NCBI RefSeq assembly: GCF_014083985.1
Contig: NZ_CP046907.1
Location: 4,254,501-4,318,500, forward strand
Source: Streptomyces sp. SCUT-3
GTDB taxonomy: Bacteria > Actinomycetota > Actinomycetes > Streptomycetales > Streptomycetaceae
Reading direction: 5' to 3'
DNA length: 64,000 nt
Positions 18,999 to 27,069 of the stretch are shown one piece after another (the stretch's first letter is position 1; every line of letters begins with the position of its first letter). Position numbers and translations under genes: made by a program. The notes below the pieces were generated by a model. That model saw only the letters and a program-made list of their open reading frames with translations. It did not search any database and was not told the origin of the DNA.

Positions 18999-19622
18999 AT
19001 GACGGGAACGGCCACCCGCTACCTGTACCTGGTGCGCCACGGCGAGGCGCTGCCGGACGAGAGCGGACTGTCGGAGAACGGTCGCCGACAGGCAGTCCTG
19101 CTCGGCCGACGACTGAGCAACCGTCCCGTCTCTGTGGTGCACCACGGCCCGCTGCCCCGGGCCGCGCAGACCGCGCGCCTGATCGGCGAACACCTGGACG
19201 GCGCTGCGGTCACGGCCTCGGAGATCGCCGGTGACTATGTTCCGTACTTCCCCGACCGGGACGAGTTGCCGTCCGACTGCGCCGACTTCCTCCTGCGTTT
19301 CCTCTCCTGGGCCACGGCCGAGGACCGCGAACGCGGCCCGGTGCTGGCGCGCCAGGCGCTGGAGCGCTTCACCGGCCCGGTGGCGGGCGACGAGGAGCGC
19401 CACGAACTGGTCGTCACCCACAACTTCCTCATCGGCTGGCTGGTGCGGCACGCCATGGACGCCCCGGAGTGGCGTTGGCTCGGCCTGAACCAGGGCAACG
19501 CCGCCCTGACCGTCATCCGCTACGCGCCGGGCCGGCCGTCCTCCGTCCTGGTCCACAACGACGTGCGGCACCTGCCTGCCGAACTGTCCTGGACCGGCTT
19601 TCCGCCCGGGTTGCACGTATGA
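18999..19622 (+). CDS. Histidine phosphatase family protein
   Basis: A 207-residue member of the phosphoglycerate mutase-like histidine phosphatases. The phospho-accepting RHG motif is YLVRHGEALPDESGL, the conserved Arg is in HHGPLPRAAQTA, and the second catalytic His is in ELVVTHNFLIGW. The ATG at 18999 follows GAAGGGG. The substrate is unknown; the family covers sugar phosphates, nucleotides and phosphoproteins. It is not near the second histidine phosphatase of this window (26.4-27.1 kb), and the two differ clearly in sequence. Confidence 0.85.
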   Translation: MTGTATRYLYLVRHGEALPDESGLSENGRRQAVLLGRRLSNRPVSVVHHGPLPRAAQTARLIGEHLDGAAVTASEIAGDYVPYFPDRDELPSDCADFLLRFLSWATAEDRERGPVLARQALERFTGPVAGDEERHELVVTHNFLIGWLVRHAMDAPEWRWLGLNQGNAALTVIRYAPGRPSSVLVHNDVRHLPAELSWTGFPPGLHV

Positions 19623-19710
19623 ACGTGCTCACCGCACCCGGCAGTACCTGCGTCGGATCGGCGTCGAGGACCTGAACCGGGACGATTCCCTTCAAGAGAG
19701 GAACACGACG

Positions 19711-20052
19711 ATGGAGATGTCGCCCACACACCTGGCCCTTGAGCAGGACCGGCTGGAGGACCTCCGCGATCTGCTCGCAGCAGGAGCCGACGTCCACGAG
19801 GAGTACAACGGGTTCACCCTTTTGCACAGGGCTGTCGACGGGGAGATCGACGGACACACCCAGACCGGTGAACCCCTCCACGTGGATGCCACCGCCCTCC
19901 TGCTGTCCCAGGGGGCGGACCCCGTACGCCGTTCGCACAACGGCAAAGGCCTGTCGGCCCACCACCTGGCCTTCGTCAACCGGCACTGGCTCGCCTGCGC
20001 CCTCTTCGAGGCCTGGATCGCCCACTGCGGAGACTCCCCGAGGGATCTTTGA
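19711..20052 (+). CDS. Small ankyrin-repeat protein
   Basis: A 113-residue protein with about two to three ankyrin repeats: TLLHRAVDGEIDGH, ATALLLSQGADPVRRSHNG and LSAHHLAFVNRHWLACALFE. The N-terminal DLRDLLAAGADVHEEYNG is also repeat-like. The ATG follows a good GAGAGGA site. Ankyrin repeats mediate protein contacts, so no enzymatic function is implied. Its partner is not evident from neighbours. Confidence 0.85.
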   Translation: MEMSPTHLALEQDRLEDLRDLLAAGADVHEEYNGFTLLHRAVDGEIDGHTQTGEPLHVDATALLLSQGADPVRRSHNGKGLSAHHLAFVNRHWLACALFEAWIAHCGDSPRDL

Positions 20053-20094
20053 ACACGGAATCCGGGGCTTTCGTTCTCGCCCTCCCGGACCGGC

Positions 20095-20211
20095 CGCATT
20101 CTGGCGGACTTGGACCTCGAGCCGCACAAGGTCCGCGGCCGGCTCACCCGCGCCGAGACCGCCAAGCCCTTCTGCCGGGCCTGTGACGGAACTCCGCTCA
20201 AAGGCGCGTGA
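20095..20211 (+). pseudogene. IS630-family transposase fragment
   Basis: In one frame the DNA encodes RILADLDLEPHKVRGRLTRA and continues to a stop at 20211. ADLDL.PHKVRGWL is a hallmark stretch of the N-terminal/middle region of IS630-type transposases in Streptomyces. No start, no DDE residues and no terminal repeats are visible, so this is a short relic. It overlaps the 3' end of the convergent GNAT gene. Confidence 0.65.
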
Positions 20212-20752
20212 GCCGCGCGGTTGCAGGAAGCCGGTAAATGAGGCGACCCGCCGCATCCCTGTCACCACCGGCCTGGAGGCCCAAGCGCTCGGCCAGTCGC
20301 CCGGAAGACGTGTTGTCCTCCCGGATCAACGCGACCACGGCAGTGTCCGGGAACAGCGGGCAGGCGAAGTCCAACGCAGCCCGGGCGGCCTCCCCGGCGA
20401 ACCCCCGGCCCCAGGCCGACGGCACGAAGCGGTAGTAGAGATTGAGCACGTCCTCGCCTTCAAGCCGGCTGACCCGGACCCCCGCGAAGCCGATCACGGC
20501 CTCTGGCTGCCCGCGAAGCGCGACGGCGCAGTAGCCGACGCCGTCGCGGACCCAATCGTCGAGCCAGCCCTCCAGGCATGCCTCGCTCTCGTCGAGCGAT
20601 CGGTGGGGCCCGTCTGGATTGTGCAGGTTTGTGGCCGGATCCCCGTGAACGGCGAACACGGCAGGCCCGTCGTCCGCATGAGGACGCGTCAGGGTCAATC
20701 GTTCAGTTTCCGCCACCCGGACGCGCTCGGTCACCGCAGCACCCTCCATCAT
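20198..20752 (-). CDS. GNAT-family N-acetyltransferase (RimJ-like)
   Basis: A 184-residue acetyl-CoA-dependent acetyltransferase of the RimJ/RimL type. It has the N-terminal ETERLTLTRPHADDGPAVF, the acetyl-CoA-binding RFVPSAWGRGFAGEAARAAL and the C-terminal NTSSGRLAERLGLQ. The start is ATG at 20752, or an internal GTG at 20734 that gives TERVRVAETERL. The C-terminal codons run into the IS630 relic, so the 3' end may have been altered by that insertion. The acceptor substrate is unknown. Confidence 0.85.
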   Translation of the reverse strand: MMEGAAVTERVRVAETERLTLTRPHADDGPAVFAVHGDPATNLHNPDGPHRSLDESEACLEGWLDDWVRDGVGYCAVALRGQPEAVIGFAGVRVSRLEGEDVLNLYYRFVPSAWGRGFAGEAARAALDFACPLFPDTAVVALIREDNTSSGRLAERLGLQAGGDRDAAGRLIYRLPATARLTRL

Positions 20753-20964
20753 TCGGTAACAACTGAAAGTGCGATCAGCCTATTACATCGCTCATGCTCG
20801 GGGGCGGCTGATACGCACCCCACCCCTCCACGAACTTTTACGGAGCAGTACTAGGACCAGCGGCCGATGGCACACGGCCCCCGGATCCCTAGGCTTTCCG
20901 CAGTCCGTGCCCCCGGGGCGCGGACCGCTGATCCGTACCGGGCCCGCTCGACCAGGAGGAAAAA

Positions 20965-21378
20965 ATGTCGGCCGACGCCACGGCTCACATTCGTATGGCA
21001 CGGCCCTCACGGGACCTCCGAGCCGCAGAGCGTTTCTGGGTCTCGGGCCTCGGTCTCGACGTCCTGTACCGGCATGATGCGGACGGCACCCCCGGCCGGA
21101 GTTCGCTTCTCATGGTCGGCTGGCCCGGTGCCCACTGGCACCTGGAGCTCGTTCACGACCCCGCGGCGCCCGTGGAACCGCAGCCGACCCCCGAGGACCT
21201 GCTGGTCCTCTACCTCGGGGAACCAGTTCCCGACTCCCTGGTGGAACGGCTCGAACGGCACGGCGGGAAGCGCGTAACGGCCCACAACCCGTACTGGGAC
21301 ACCTGGGGAGTCACCGTCCACGACCCGGACGGCTACCTGCTGGTGCTCTCCACCCGCACCTGGTCCGACTCGCACTGA
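20965..21378 (+). CDS. VOC-superfamily (glyoxalase-like) protein
   Basis: A 137-residue vicinal-oxygen-chelate protein. The two beta-alpha-beta-beta-beta units begin AHIRMARPSRDLRAAERFW and end VTVHDPDGYLLVLST. Candidate metal or ligand residues include the His in HWHLELVHDP and the final VHDPDG. A very strong ribosome site (CAGGAGG) precedes the ATG. Members include glyoxalases, dioxygenases and antibiotic-binding resistance proteins. Nothing in the context distinguishes these. Confidence 0.85.
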   Translation: MSADATAHIRMARPSRDLRAAERFWVSGLGLDVLYRHDADGTPGRSSLLMVGWPGAHWHLELVHDPAAPVEPQPTPEDLLVLYLGEPVPDSLVERLERHGGKRVTAHNPYWDTWGVTVHDPDGYLLVLSTRTWSDSH

Positions 21379-21407
21379 ACCGAAACGGTTCGGTTCGGTT
21401 CGGTTTC
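21377..21407. terminator. Hairpin with GGTTC repeats at the VOC gene end
   Basis: GAACCG-AAA-CGGTTC forms a perfect hairpin that overlaps the VOC stop codon (21377-21391). It is followed by further CGGTT repeats to about 21405, which could extend or shift the pairing. It could terminate transcription or insulate the gene from the convergent HAD gene. Confidence 0.5.
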
Positions 21408-21503
21408 CGGTCCGTCGGTGCCGAGTTCCCTCTCCCGGTCCACGGTCGGGGGCCGCCGTCCCCGCGCAGCGGGCGCGTGACGTGCCACCCGTGCCGCGTG
21501 GCC

Positions 21504-22031
21504 TCACACGCCGCGCAACCAGCCGTCGAGCAGGGCGAAATCCGCGTCGGTCAGCCCTGTGCGAGGATCGACCCGGTGGAGCAGGGCCCGCTCGCCGCAA
21601 CGGGCGGCTGTCCACGCCCGGTCCCTGTCGGTGATCTCGTCGTCGACCCAGACGAACGGCCGCCCTCCCGCCCAGTCGAGGAGCGGACGGGTCTTCCAGT
21701 GCAGCCCTGCCCGCACGTCCCGCTCCTCGTCCTCGGACGACTCGGGCCAGTCCACAACGGGCAGCTCCGGCAGCCCGAGGCGTGGCGCGACGTACTCGTT
21801 CGCGTCGGCCGTCCACGTGGTCGCCCAGACCAGGTCGCAGGGAAGAGCCGCCAGCCTGGGACCGTGCCCGGGGTCGAGCCTGGCGAGAAGCGGGTTCGAG
21901 TCTGAAGTCGACTCGTTCCCTACTCGGGATGTCGAGGGCTCACGGACATGTTGGAGTGCCGTTGCACCAAAGGGGATGAGCGGTCCGTCGACGTCGAGAA
22001 AGAGAACAGGGCGACCTGCGGAATCCGTCAC
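21504..22031 (-). CDS. HAD-domain protein
   Basis: A 175-residue protein of the HAD superfamily subgroup often annotated as 'HAD domain in Swiss-army-knife RNA repair proteins'. The nucleophile motif is LFLDVDGPLIPFG. The third motif is probably FVWVDDEITDRDRAW with two acidic residues, and WATTWTADANEYVAPRLGLP fits motif II. Catalytic phosphatase activity is likely, but the substrate is unknown. It is convergent with the VOC gene and divergent from the next hypothetical gene. Confidence 0.8.
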   Translation of the reverse strand: MTDSAGRPVLFLDVDGPLIPFGATALQHVREPSTSRVGNESTSDSNPLLARLDPGHGPRLAALPCDLVWATTWTADANEYVAPRLGLPELPVVDWPESSEDEERDVRAGLHWKTRPLLDWAGGRPFVWVDDEITDRDRAWTAARCGERALLHRVDPRTGLTDADFALLDGWLRGV

Positions 22032-22181
22032 TGCAGCAAGGTAGCGGGTCGTCGTGTCACCTGCTGCGGCATCGATGTCGGACGTGCGTATGCTCCCGTG
22101 CCATGACCGGGAGCGAAGGCGACGAATCGACTTGGCAGTACTGCAATGGTGGTGTCAGTTGTGCCTACTACCGTCGGCGGC

Positions 22182-22727
22182 ATGACCGAACCTGACAGGA
22201 CGTACGACCCGACCCGGCACCCTGACCTGCTCAGGTGGTTGGGTGAGCGCCGGGACGCCCACGAAAGGTGGGCCGAACAGACCTCCTTCGCGGACGCACT
22301 GGATTTCACCCCGGTCTCCTTGGGGATCCTGGACCGTCTGATCCGGGAAACCGCGAACACCATGGAGGAGATCACCGACCAGCGCATGACGCCCTTCGTC
22401 CAGGGCGCGGTCTGGTACGTGGGAGAGGTGTTCTGCCGCCACCAGAAGACGGTGTGGAAGTACATCCCCGACATCCTCAGCGGGGAGATCGAGCCGTTCT
22501 TCAACGCGGCGGGGGAGACCTCCGCGCTCGACCACCCCTGCGTCGGCGCCCCCGATGACCCGGAAAGCTACCTGTACCCGCTGAACATGCTCCGCCGGAT
22601 CCTCATCACCGAGGACTCGGTCGGCAACCCGGTCGAAGAAACGCTGCCGTCGATCTTCGCCGATCCCTTCGAAGAGGACGACGAGGACGACGACGAGGAG
22701 CCGGACCCGACCGGCGGTTGGGGATGA
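22182..22727 (+). CDS. Hypothetical protein with acidic tail
   Basis: A 181-residue soluble protein with no family I recognise. The ATG at 22182 (TEPDRTYDPTRHPDLLRWL) was preferred over upstream in-frame starts because the conserved-looking sequence begins there. The C-terminus is strongly acidic (FEEDDEDDDEEPD). The core resembles actinobacterial hypotheticals with a WYVGEVF-type helix (VQGAVWYVGEVFCRHQKTVW). Its stop overlaps the start of a one-helix membrane peptide, so the two are coupled. A toxin-immunity-like role is conceivable from size and charge but is speculation. Confidence 0.65.
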   Translation: MTEPDRTYDPTRHPDLLRWLGERRDAHERWAEQTSFADALDFTPVSLGILDRLIRETANTMEEITDQRMTPFVQGAVWYVGEVFCRHQKTVWKYIPDILSGEIEPFFNAAGETSALDHPCVGAPDDPESYLYPLNMLRRILITEDSVGNPVEETLPSIFADPFEEDDEDDDEEPDPTGGWG

Positions 22728-22906
22728 CCCCGGCCCGCACGCTGACGCCGCCCACCCTCGCCCGGGGCGCGGCCCTGGTGGCGCTCGCCCTCATCGGCCT
22801 GTTCGGGCTCGTGCTGCCGGGCCTGGCCTTGAAGGGGCTCGCCGGGCGGGAGCCCGCCCAGCCCGATCCGGGGGGACGGGCTGCGGCCGCAAGCAGACCA
22901 GAGTGA
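22724..22906 (+). CDS. Small single-pass membrane protein
   Basis: A 60-residue protein with one hydrophobic segment (ALVALALIGLFGLVLPGLAL, about residues 18-37) flanked by Arg and Lys. The ATG overlaps the stop of the upstream gene (ATGA). It has the look of a membrane anchor or small regulatory membrane peptide. I do not recognise a family. Confidence 0.5.
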   Translation: MTPARTLTPPTLARGAALVALALIGLFGLVLPGLALKGLAGREPAQPDPGGRAAAASRPE

Positions 22907-22934
22907 CCGGCACTCGGTCGACGAAGGCAAGCCG

Positions 22935-23060
22935 GTGATCCGCTCCAGCGCCGGCCGCACGCCGACGGTTACGGCCTCACCGTTCCCGCAGAACCGACTC
23001 GAACTGCGGATCGACGAGATCTCCCACCACAAAGGACCCTGTCCCAGCATGTCGACGATC
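22935..23060 (+). pseudogene. Probable ISL3-type transposase relic
   Basis: One frame encodes NRLELRIDEISHHKGPCPS, which resembles the conserved catalytic stretch GIDEISYKKGHRYLTVV of ISL3 transposases. The similarity breaks off after the KG. No start, ends or further domains are visible. The relic abuts the 3' end of the aminoacyl-tRNA-synthetase-like operon and may mark the edge of a transferred segment. The family assignment rests on a short match. Confidence 0.4.
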
Positions 23061-24051
23061 AATAACTACAGCTATCGCGGCCGAAGACCTCGGCTTCAAG
23101 GATTCGGGTCACGTCGGGCCAGGCCACCTGAAGTGGTTCGACAACACTCCAGTACTCGTGGCAGACCCGGATCATGTTGCCGAAGCCGAGCGGAGAAGCA
23201 GACGCAGGGACCTTGGTCAGGAGCCGGCGGGTGATGCTGCCGACACCGCGAGCTGACGGCTTGATGCCGTTGCCGATGAGAAGGGTGGCAGCGCGGAGCG
23301 AGTCCAGGACGGCAAAGGGAGCGACAGCAGATGCGCGCCCGAAAACGAGTTCGTGCCAGGGCGCGCGGGAGCGGGCCCAGGCCAGTCGTTCGACGGCTGT
23401 GCCGAGATCGACTGCGAGGGCTTCGGGATGGTCCGTGTTCCACAGCAACACGATGTCCCCCAGTGGAAGATCGACATGCCGGAAACGAAGGGTTATGCCC
23501 TGGACCTGACGACGGCGCCACACGTTGAGACGGCCGTGGACGCTGATGTGCCGGGCGTGCAGACCCAGGCGGGACAGGACGGTCAGCCACTCGTCGAGGA
23601 CCGTGGCATAGGCGCTGCTGTCGCTTACCGGCTCGACTCGTGAGACGTTGACGAAGGAGGTCAGGAAGCCGTCTCGTAGAGAGCCGTCGGCATTGCGCTG
23701 ACCGGTGAAGCGGACAACGGGCTGCGGCAGAAAGCCTCGGCGGTAGGGAATGGGGTGCCCCTGTTTGAGGTACGGGTCAAGGGCTTGGACTGCTGAAATG
23801 GTCAGCTCGGTCTCCCTGCCCCAGCGGAGAGGCAGACACTCGGCACGCGGCACCCCTTGTTCGGCGAAGGCTTGCTCCAACGCGCTCAGCAGGTCCGGCC
23901 AGGGGAGCCTCCGGCGAGGTGGTTCGTAGGGAGTGCCGCGGTTCGCGTGACGGATCTCCAAACGGTCGTCGTCGGTTGTGATTTCCCAGCGTGGTCCGAG
24001 GACCTTCCGGAACAGGTAAGGCACTTGGCTCGACGCGGGTGCGCGCGTCAT
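23059..24051 (-). CDS. Truncated alanyl-tRNA-synthetase-like class II enzyme
   Basis: A 330-residue protein that resembles the catalytic and tRNA-recognition core of AlaRS. Motif-3-like ALAVDLGTAVERLAWARS fits the class II G-x-x-x-E-R pattern. DSLRAATLLIGNGIKPS followed by SITRRLLTKV aligns with the DHLRA..I.DG..PSN....LRR.RR helical segment of AlaRS. The editing domain with its HxxxH/C zinc motif and the C-Ala domain are absent, and full AlaRS is about 880 residues. The N-terminus (VPYLFRKVLGPRWEITTDDD) is not AlaRS-like. The ATG overlaps the glycosyltransferase stop (ATGA), making it the last operon gene. It may activate or transfer an amino acid (not necessarily Ala) to a small molecule or tRNA. 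Confidence 0.7.
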   Translation of the reverse strand: MTRAPASSQVPYLFRKVLGPRWEITTDDDRLEIRHANRGTPYEPPRRRLPWPDLLSALEQAFAEQGVPRAECLPLRWGRETELTISAVQALDPYLKQGHPIPYRRGFLPQPVVRFTGQRNADGSLRDGFLTSFVNVSRVEPVSDSSAYATVLDEWLTVLSRLGLHARHISVHGRLNVWRRRQVQGITLRFRHVDLPLGDIVLLWNTDHPEALAVDLGTAVERLAWARSRAPWHELVFGRASAVAPFAVLDSLRAATLLIGNGIKPSARGVGSITRRLLTKVPASASPLGFGNMIRVCHEYWSVVEPLQVAWPDVTRILEAEVFGRDSCSY

Positions 24052-25067
24052 GGGCGACTCGCCAGGGACCGGTAGTGACGGAGCGGGTCGAAGCGCTGTA
24101 GTCCGATCGCCTGCACTTCCGCATGGTCGAGATCAGCGGTCCGTGTGATGGCGGCGGCGAGTGTCTCAGCGGCGGCCTCGTCGTCCTCATCCGGAGAAAG
24201 CGTGGCGACTGTCCCCGTGCGATCGCAGAGCGCGGCTTCTGCGCAAGTGCCCCTGCGCCAGGCGAGAGCGGCCACAGGCGTGCCGGCGCGTAAGGACTCG
24301 CCGAACACGGCGGCGCCTGCTTCGACGTAGGTACGGGCATAGGTGTAGACGAAGACGGCGGCGTCTCGGAACGCGGCGGTCTTGGCGCGGCCCCCGAGTT
24401 CTCCGGTCCATTCGACATGGTCCGCGGCGAAGAGCTTCTTGTGGCGCTGGACGTAGTCGGCATCGAAGACCGGACCGACGATGCGGATGCGGCGGCCGAG
24501 GATCTGGGCAGCGCGGACGGCGAGATGGGGTGCCTTTTCCGCATCGATGCGGCCCAGCCAGACAAGGTCGCGGCCGGCGACTGCCGACGGTTCTTCTTCG
24601 CCCAGCCCGAGGTGTACTGCCAGCTCCGGTATCGGCTTGTGGGCGGCGTACCGCTCGGCCATCTCCGACGAGTAGCAGTAGAGACGGGTACGGGTCTCGT
24701 CGAAGGCACCTTCGGCGTGCTGGAAGTTCGGGTTGTGTTGGAATGTGGCGACGTCGCAGTCCAGCGTTTCACGCACGCGTCGCCATGCGGGTAGTGAGGG
24801 GTATTCGTGGCCGACGACGAGCAGGTCGTAGCCGGCCGCTCGTAACTCGCGGGCAGCGATGGAGCCAGGCTCCAGGTTCTCGAGACGCAGCGGTTTGCGG
24901 ATCCATTCGGCGCTCAGGTCTTCACGCCAGAGTGGGCCCAGGAGGTGTACATCGGCGCCCGCGGCACGGGCGCCTTCGGCGACCGCCCAGAGCCATCGTT
25001 CGATCCCGCCGTAGCCGGCTGGGGGGAATGCGTAACTGCCGGGGAAGTCGCAGACGCCGACCAACAC
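24048..25067 (-). CDS. GT4-type glycosyltransferase
   Basis: A 339-residue GT-B-fold retaining glycosyltransferase. The N-terminus VGVCDFPGSYAFPPAGYGGI is the family-4 donor-side glycine loop, DLVWLGRIDAEKAPHLAVRA is the start of the C-terminal nucleotide-sugar-binding domain, and FVYTYARTYVEAGAAVFGES with LRAGTPVAAL is the E-x7-E-type region. The start GTG follows directly on the SerRS stop (TAAGTG), and the stop overlaps the next ATG. Two in-frame TTA codons (24845-24843 and 24293-24291) make translation bldA-dependent. Donor and acceptor are unknown; no sugar-nucleotide biosynthesis genes accompany it, so a primary-metabolism donor is likely. Confidence 0.88.
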   Translation of the reverse strand: MLVGVCDFPGSYAFPPAGYGGIERWLWAVAEGARAAGADVHLLGPLWREDLSAEWIRKPLRLENLEPGSIAARELRAAGYDLLVVGHEYPSLPAWRRVRETLDCDVATFQHNPNFQHAEGAFDETRTRLYCYSSEMAERYAAHKPIPELAVHLGLGEEEPSAVAGRDLVWLGRIDAEKAPHLAVRAAQILGRRIRIVGPVFDADYVQRHKKLFAADHVEWTGELGGRAKTAAFRDAAVFVYTYARTYVEAGAAVFGESLRAGTPVAALAWRRGTCAEAALCDRTGTVATLSPDEDDEAAAETLAAAITRTADLDHAEVQAIGLQRFDPLRHYRSLASRP

Positions 25068-26363
25068 TTATGCCTCCGATGAGGTTCCGTCCGCCTTGAT
25101 ACGGCGGAAACCGAGGTACTTGACGAGAGACTCGGGCAGCAGGACCGAGCCGTCGGCCTGCTGGTGCTGCTCGAGAACGGCGGCCAGGGTGCGGCCGATG
25201 GGCAGGCCAGAACCGTTGACTGTGGCGGCCGGTACCGTCTTTCCGCCGGTGTCACGTGTGCGGATGCCGGCGCGGCGCCCCTGGAAGGTGCCGAAGTCGG
25301 AGACTGATGAGATCTCCCGGTAGGTGTGCTGGCTCGGCAGCCACACCTCGATGTCGTAAGTCAACTGGGCTGAGAATCCGGTATCGCCGGCGGCGAGGGT
25401 GACGACGCGGTATGCCAGGTCGAGTTCCTTCAGGCATGCTTCCGCATGGCCGACCATCTTCTCCATCTCGGCACGAGAGTCCTCAGCCGCGCAGATGCGC
25501 ACCATTTCGACCTTTGAGAACTGGTGTTGCCGGATCAGACCCCGGGTGTCCCGGCCGTACGAGCCGGCTTCGGAGCGGAAGCACGGGGTGAGCGCGGTCA
25601 TGGCGATGGGCAGTTCAGCGGGTGCGATGATCTCGTCCGCGTACAGGTTGGTGAGCGGGACCTCCGCCGTTGGAATGAGGAACAGATCCCGGTCGGCGAC
25701 CTCGGTCCTGAAGAGGTCTTCCTCGAACTTGGGGAGTTGCCCGGTGCCGGTCATGGTCTTGCGAGTGACGAGGAACGGCACTGAGTGCTCGACGTAGCCG
25801 TGGCGGCGGGTGTGGAGGTCGAGGAACAGAGCCGCGAGTGCCCGTTCCAGTGCCGCGCCGACACTGCGCAGAACACTGAAGCGTGGGCCGGAGAGCTTGG
25901 TGGCTCGGCCGAAGTCCAGAATGCCCATGGCCTCACCGAGGCTGACGTGGTCCTTGGGTTCGAACGAGAAGGCGGGCGGGTTGCCGACACGTCGCTGTTC
26001 GACCGCGAACTCTTCGGAGTCCCCGTCGGGTGCCTCGTCCAAGGGCAGGTTCGGAATAGTCAGGAGGAGTTGGGTGAGTTCCTCCTGGATCTGCTCCTGC
26101 TCGGCTTCTACCTCGCGGATCTGCTCCTTGAGCTTGCGAGCAGTGTCCTTGAGTACGGAGATGTCCCCGCCGGCCTTGGCTGTCTGCTGGACCTCTTGGG
26201 CGATGCGCTTGGATTCCGCGCGAAGATCGTCAACGGTACGGATGCTCTGGTTTCGTCGCGTCTGGAGGCTTTCCAGAGAGGCGAGGTCCAGGGTGTAGCC
26301 ACGGCGAGCGAGTCGGCGGACCGCTTCCTCACCCATATCAATCAGAGCGCGGGCGTCATGCAT
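25068..26363 (-). CDS. serS: Seryl-tRNA synthetase, operon-encoded second copy
   Basis: A full-length 431-residue SerRS that ligates serine to tRNA-Ser. The N-terminal coiled-coil tRNA arm (ALIDMGEEAVRRLARRGYTL to about residue 110) is present. Class II motif 2 is TPCFRSEAGSYGRDTRGL and motif 3 is NGSGLPIGRTLAAVLEQHQQ. The Ser-binding TAEVP segment is intact, so aminoacylation should be possible. ATG 26363 follows GGAGGAGAAG, and it overlaps the phosphatase gene by 8 bases. Its place in an accessory operon argues for a specialised paralogue. Seryl-tRNA could feed a transferase, as VlmL does in valanimycin synthesis, or the copy could be a self-resistant target, as in the albomycin cluster. 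The housekeeping serS must lie elsewhere. Confidence 0.93.
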   Translation of the reverse strand: MHDARALIDMGEEAVRRLARRGYTLDLASLESLQTRRNQSIRTVDDLRAESKRIAQEVQQTAKAGGDISVLKDTARKLKEQIREVEAEQEQIQEELTQLLLTIPNLPLDEAPDGDSEEFAVEQRRVGNPPAFSFEPKDHVSLGEAMGILDFGRATKLSGPRFSVLRSVGAALERALAALFLDLHTRRHGYVEHSVPFLVTRKTMTGTGQLPKFEEDLFRTEVADRDLFLIPTAEVPLTNLYADEIIAPAELPIAMTALTPCFRSEAGSYGRDTRGLIRQHQFSKVEMVRICAAEDSRAEMEKMVGHAEACLKELDLAYRVVTLAAGDTGFSAQLTYDIEVWLPSQHTYREISSVSDFGTFQGRRAGIRTRDTGGKTVPAATVNGSGLPIGRTLAAVLEQHQQADGSVLLPESLVKYLGFRRIKADGTSSEA

Positions 26364-27069
26364 GAGGGAACTTCTCCTCCAGCGGGTTCGATGGTGGCTC
26401 GACGTTAGCAACATGAGGCGAGGCAGCTTCCTGTTCCAGTGCGCGTGCCTCGCTCTGAGCGGGTGAGTGGACTTCCCGGTCCTGAGCGCCCAGTGCCCGC
26501 AGCAGGACGGCGGTGCGGGTGGCCAGCCGTTCGTCGGTCATGGTCAGGGGCTCCAGGTACGGGGCTTCGGGGAAGAAGAGAGGTATGGGATGACCGGGCG
26601 TGCGGGTGAGATGCCACTCCAGGACGGAAAGCAGCAGACCATGGGCGACAACGACCCGGGGACCTGGGCAGTCCAGAACGCCGAGCAGACCGTGAAGCAT
26701 GCGCCGGATGCCCTCGCGCTGCGACTCTGCAGACCCGGGCGGTCTCGCACAGGGCCCGTGCCGCTGGAGCCACGTGGCGTAGTCGAGGAACGGCGAGCCG
26801 TCGAAGTCGCCGTAGTCAAGCTCGTTGAGTGCCGGGTTCACGGTGGCAGGTGGGCCGGCTGGGTGCTGCAGGAGGGCAGCGGTCTGCTGAGCTCGGGGGA
26901 AGGCGCTGGTGATCCAGGGCTGCACATTGCTGATGGGCAGCATGCGTCGTGCTGCCTCACAGGCGCGCACACCTTCATTGTCCAGGAGGAGAGGAAGGCG
27001 GGGATTGCCGTTGACGAGGTAGCGCGCACTGTAGTTGGTGCGTGCATGACGGAGCAGATGCGTGGTCAT
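26356..27069 (-). CDS. Histidine phosphatase family protein of the aaRS operon
   Basis: A 237-residue phosphoglycerate-mutase-like phosphatase. The RH(G) motif appears as THLLRHARTNYSARY with Ala in place of Gly. The catalytic acid is likely in LNELDYGDFDG and the second His in RVVVAHGLLLS. The tail (AQSEARALEQEAASPHVANV) is polar and divergent. The ATG at 27069 overlaps the stop of the upstream kinase gene, and the 3' end overlaps SerRS by 8 bases. In the operon it could remove a phosphate added by one of the two APH-fold kinases, a phosphorylation-protection logic seen in aminoglycoside and nucleoside pathways. This is inference. Confidence 0.85.
   Translation of the reverse strand: MTTHLLRHARTNYSARYLVNGNPRLPLLLDNEGVRACEAARRMLPISNVQPWITSAFPRAQQTAALLQHPAGPPATVNPALNELDYGDFDGSPFLDYATWLQRHGPCARPPGSAESQREGIRRMLHGLLGVLDCPGPRVVVAHGLLLSVLEWHLTRTPGHPIPLFFPEAPYLEPLTMTDERLATRTAVLLRALGAQDREVHSPAQSEARALEQEAASPHVANVEPPSNPLEEKFPHA

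Noticed and set aside
25068-26363. Housekeeping seryl-tRNA synthetase
   Set aside because: It is complete, but it lies within a coupled accessory operon with TTA codons and lower GC. The essential copy is expected elsewhere in a core locus.
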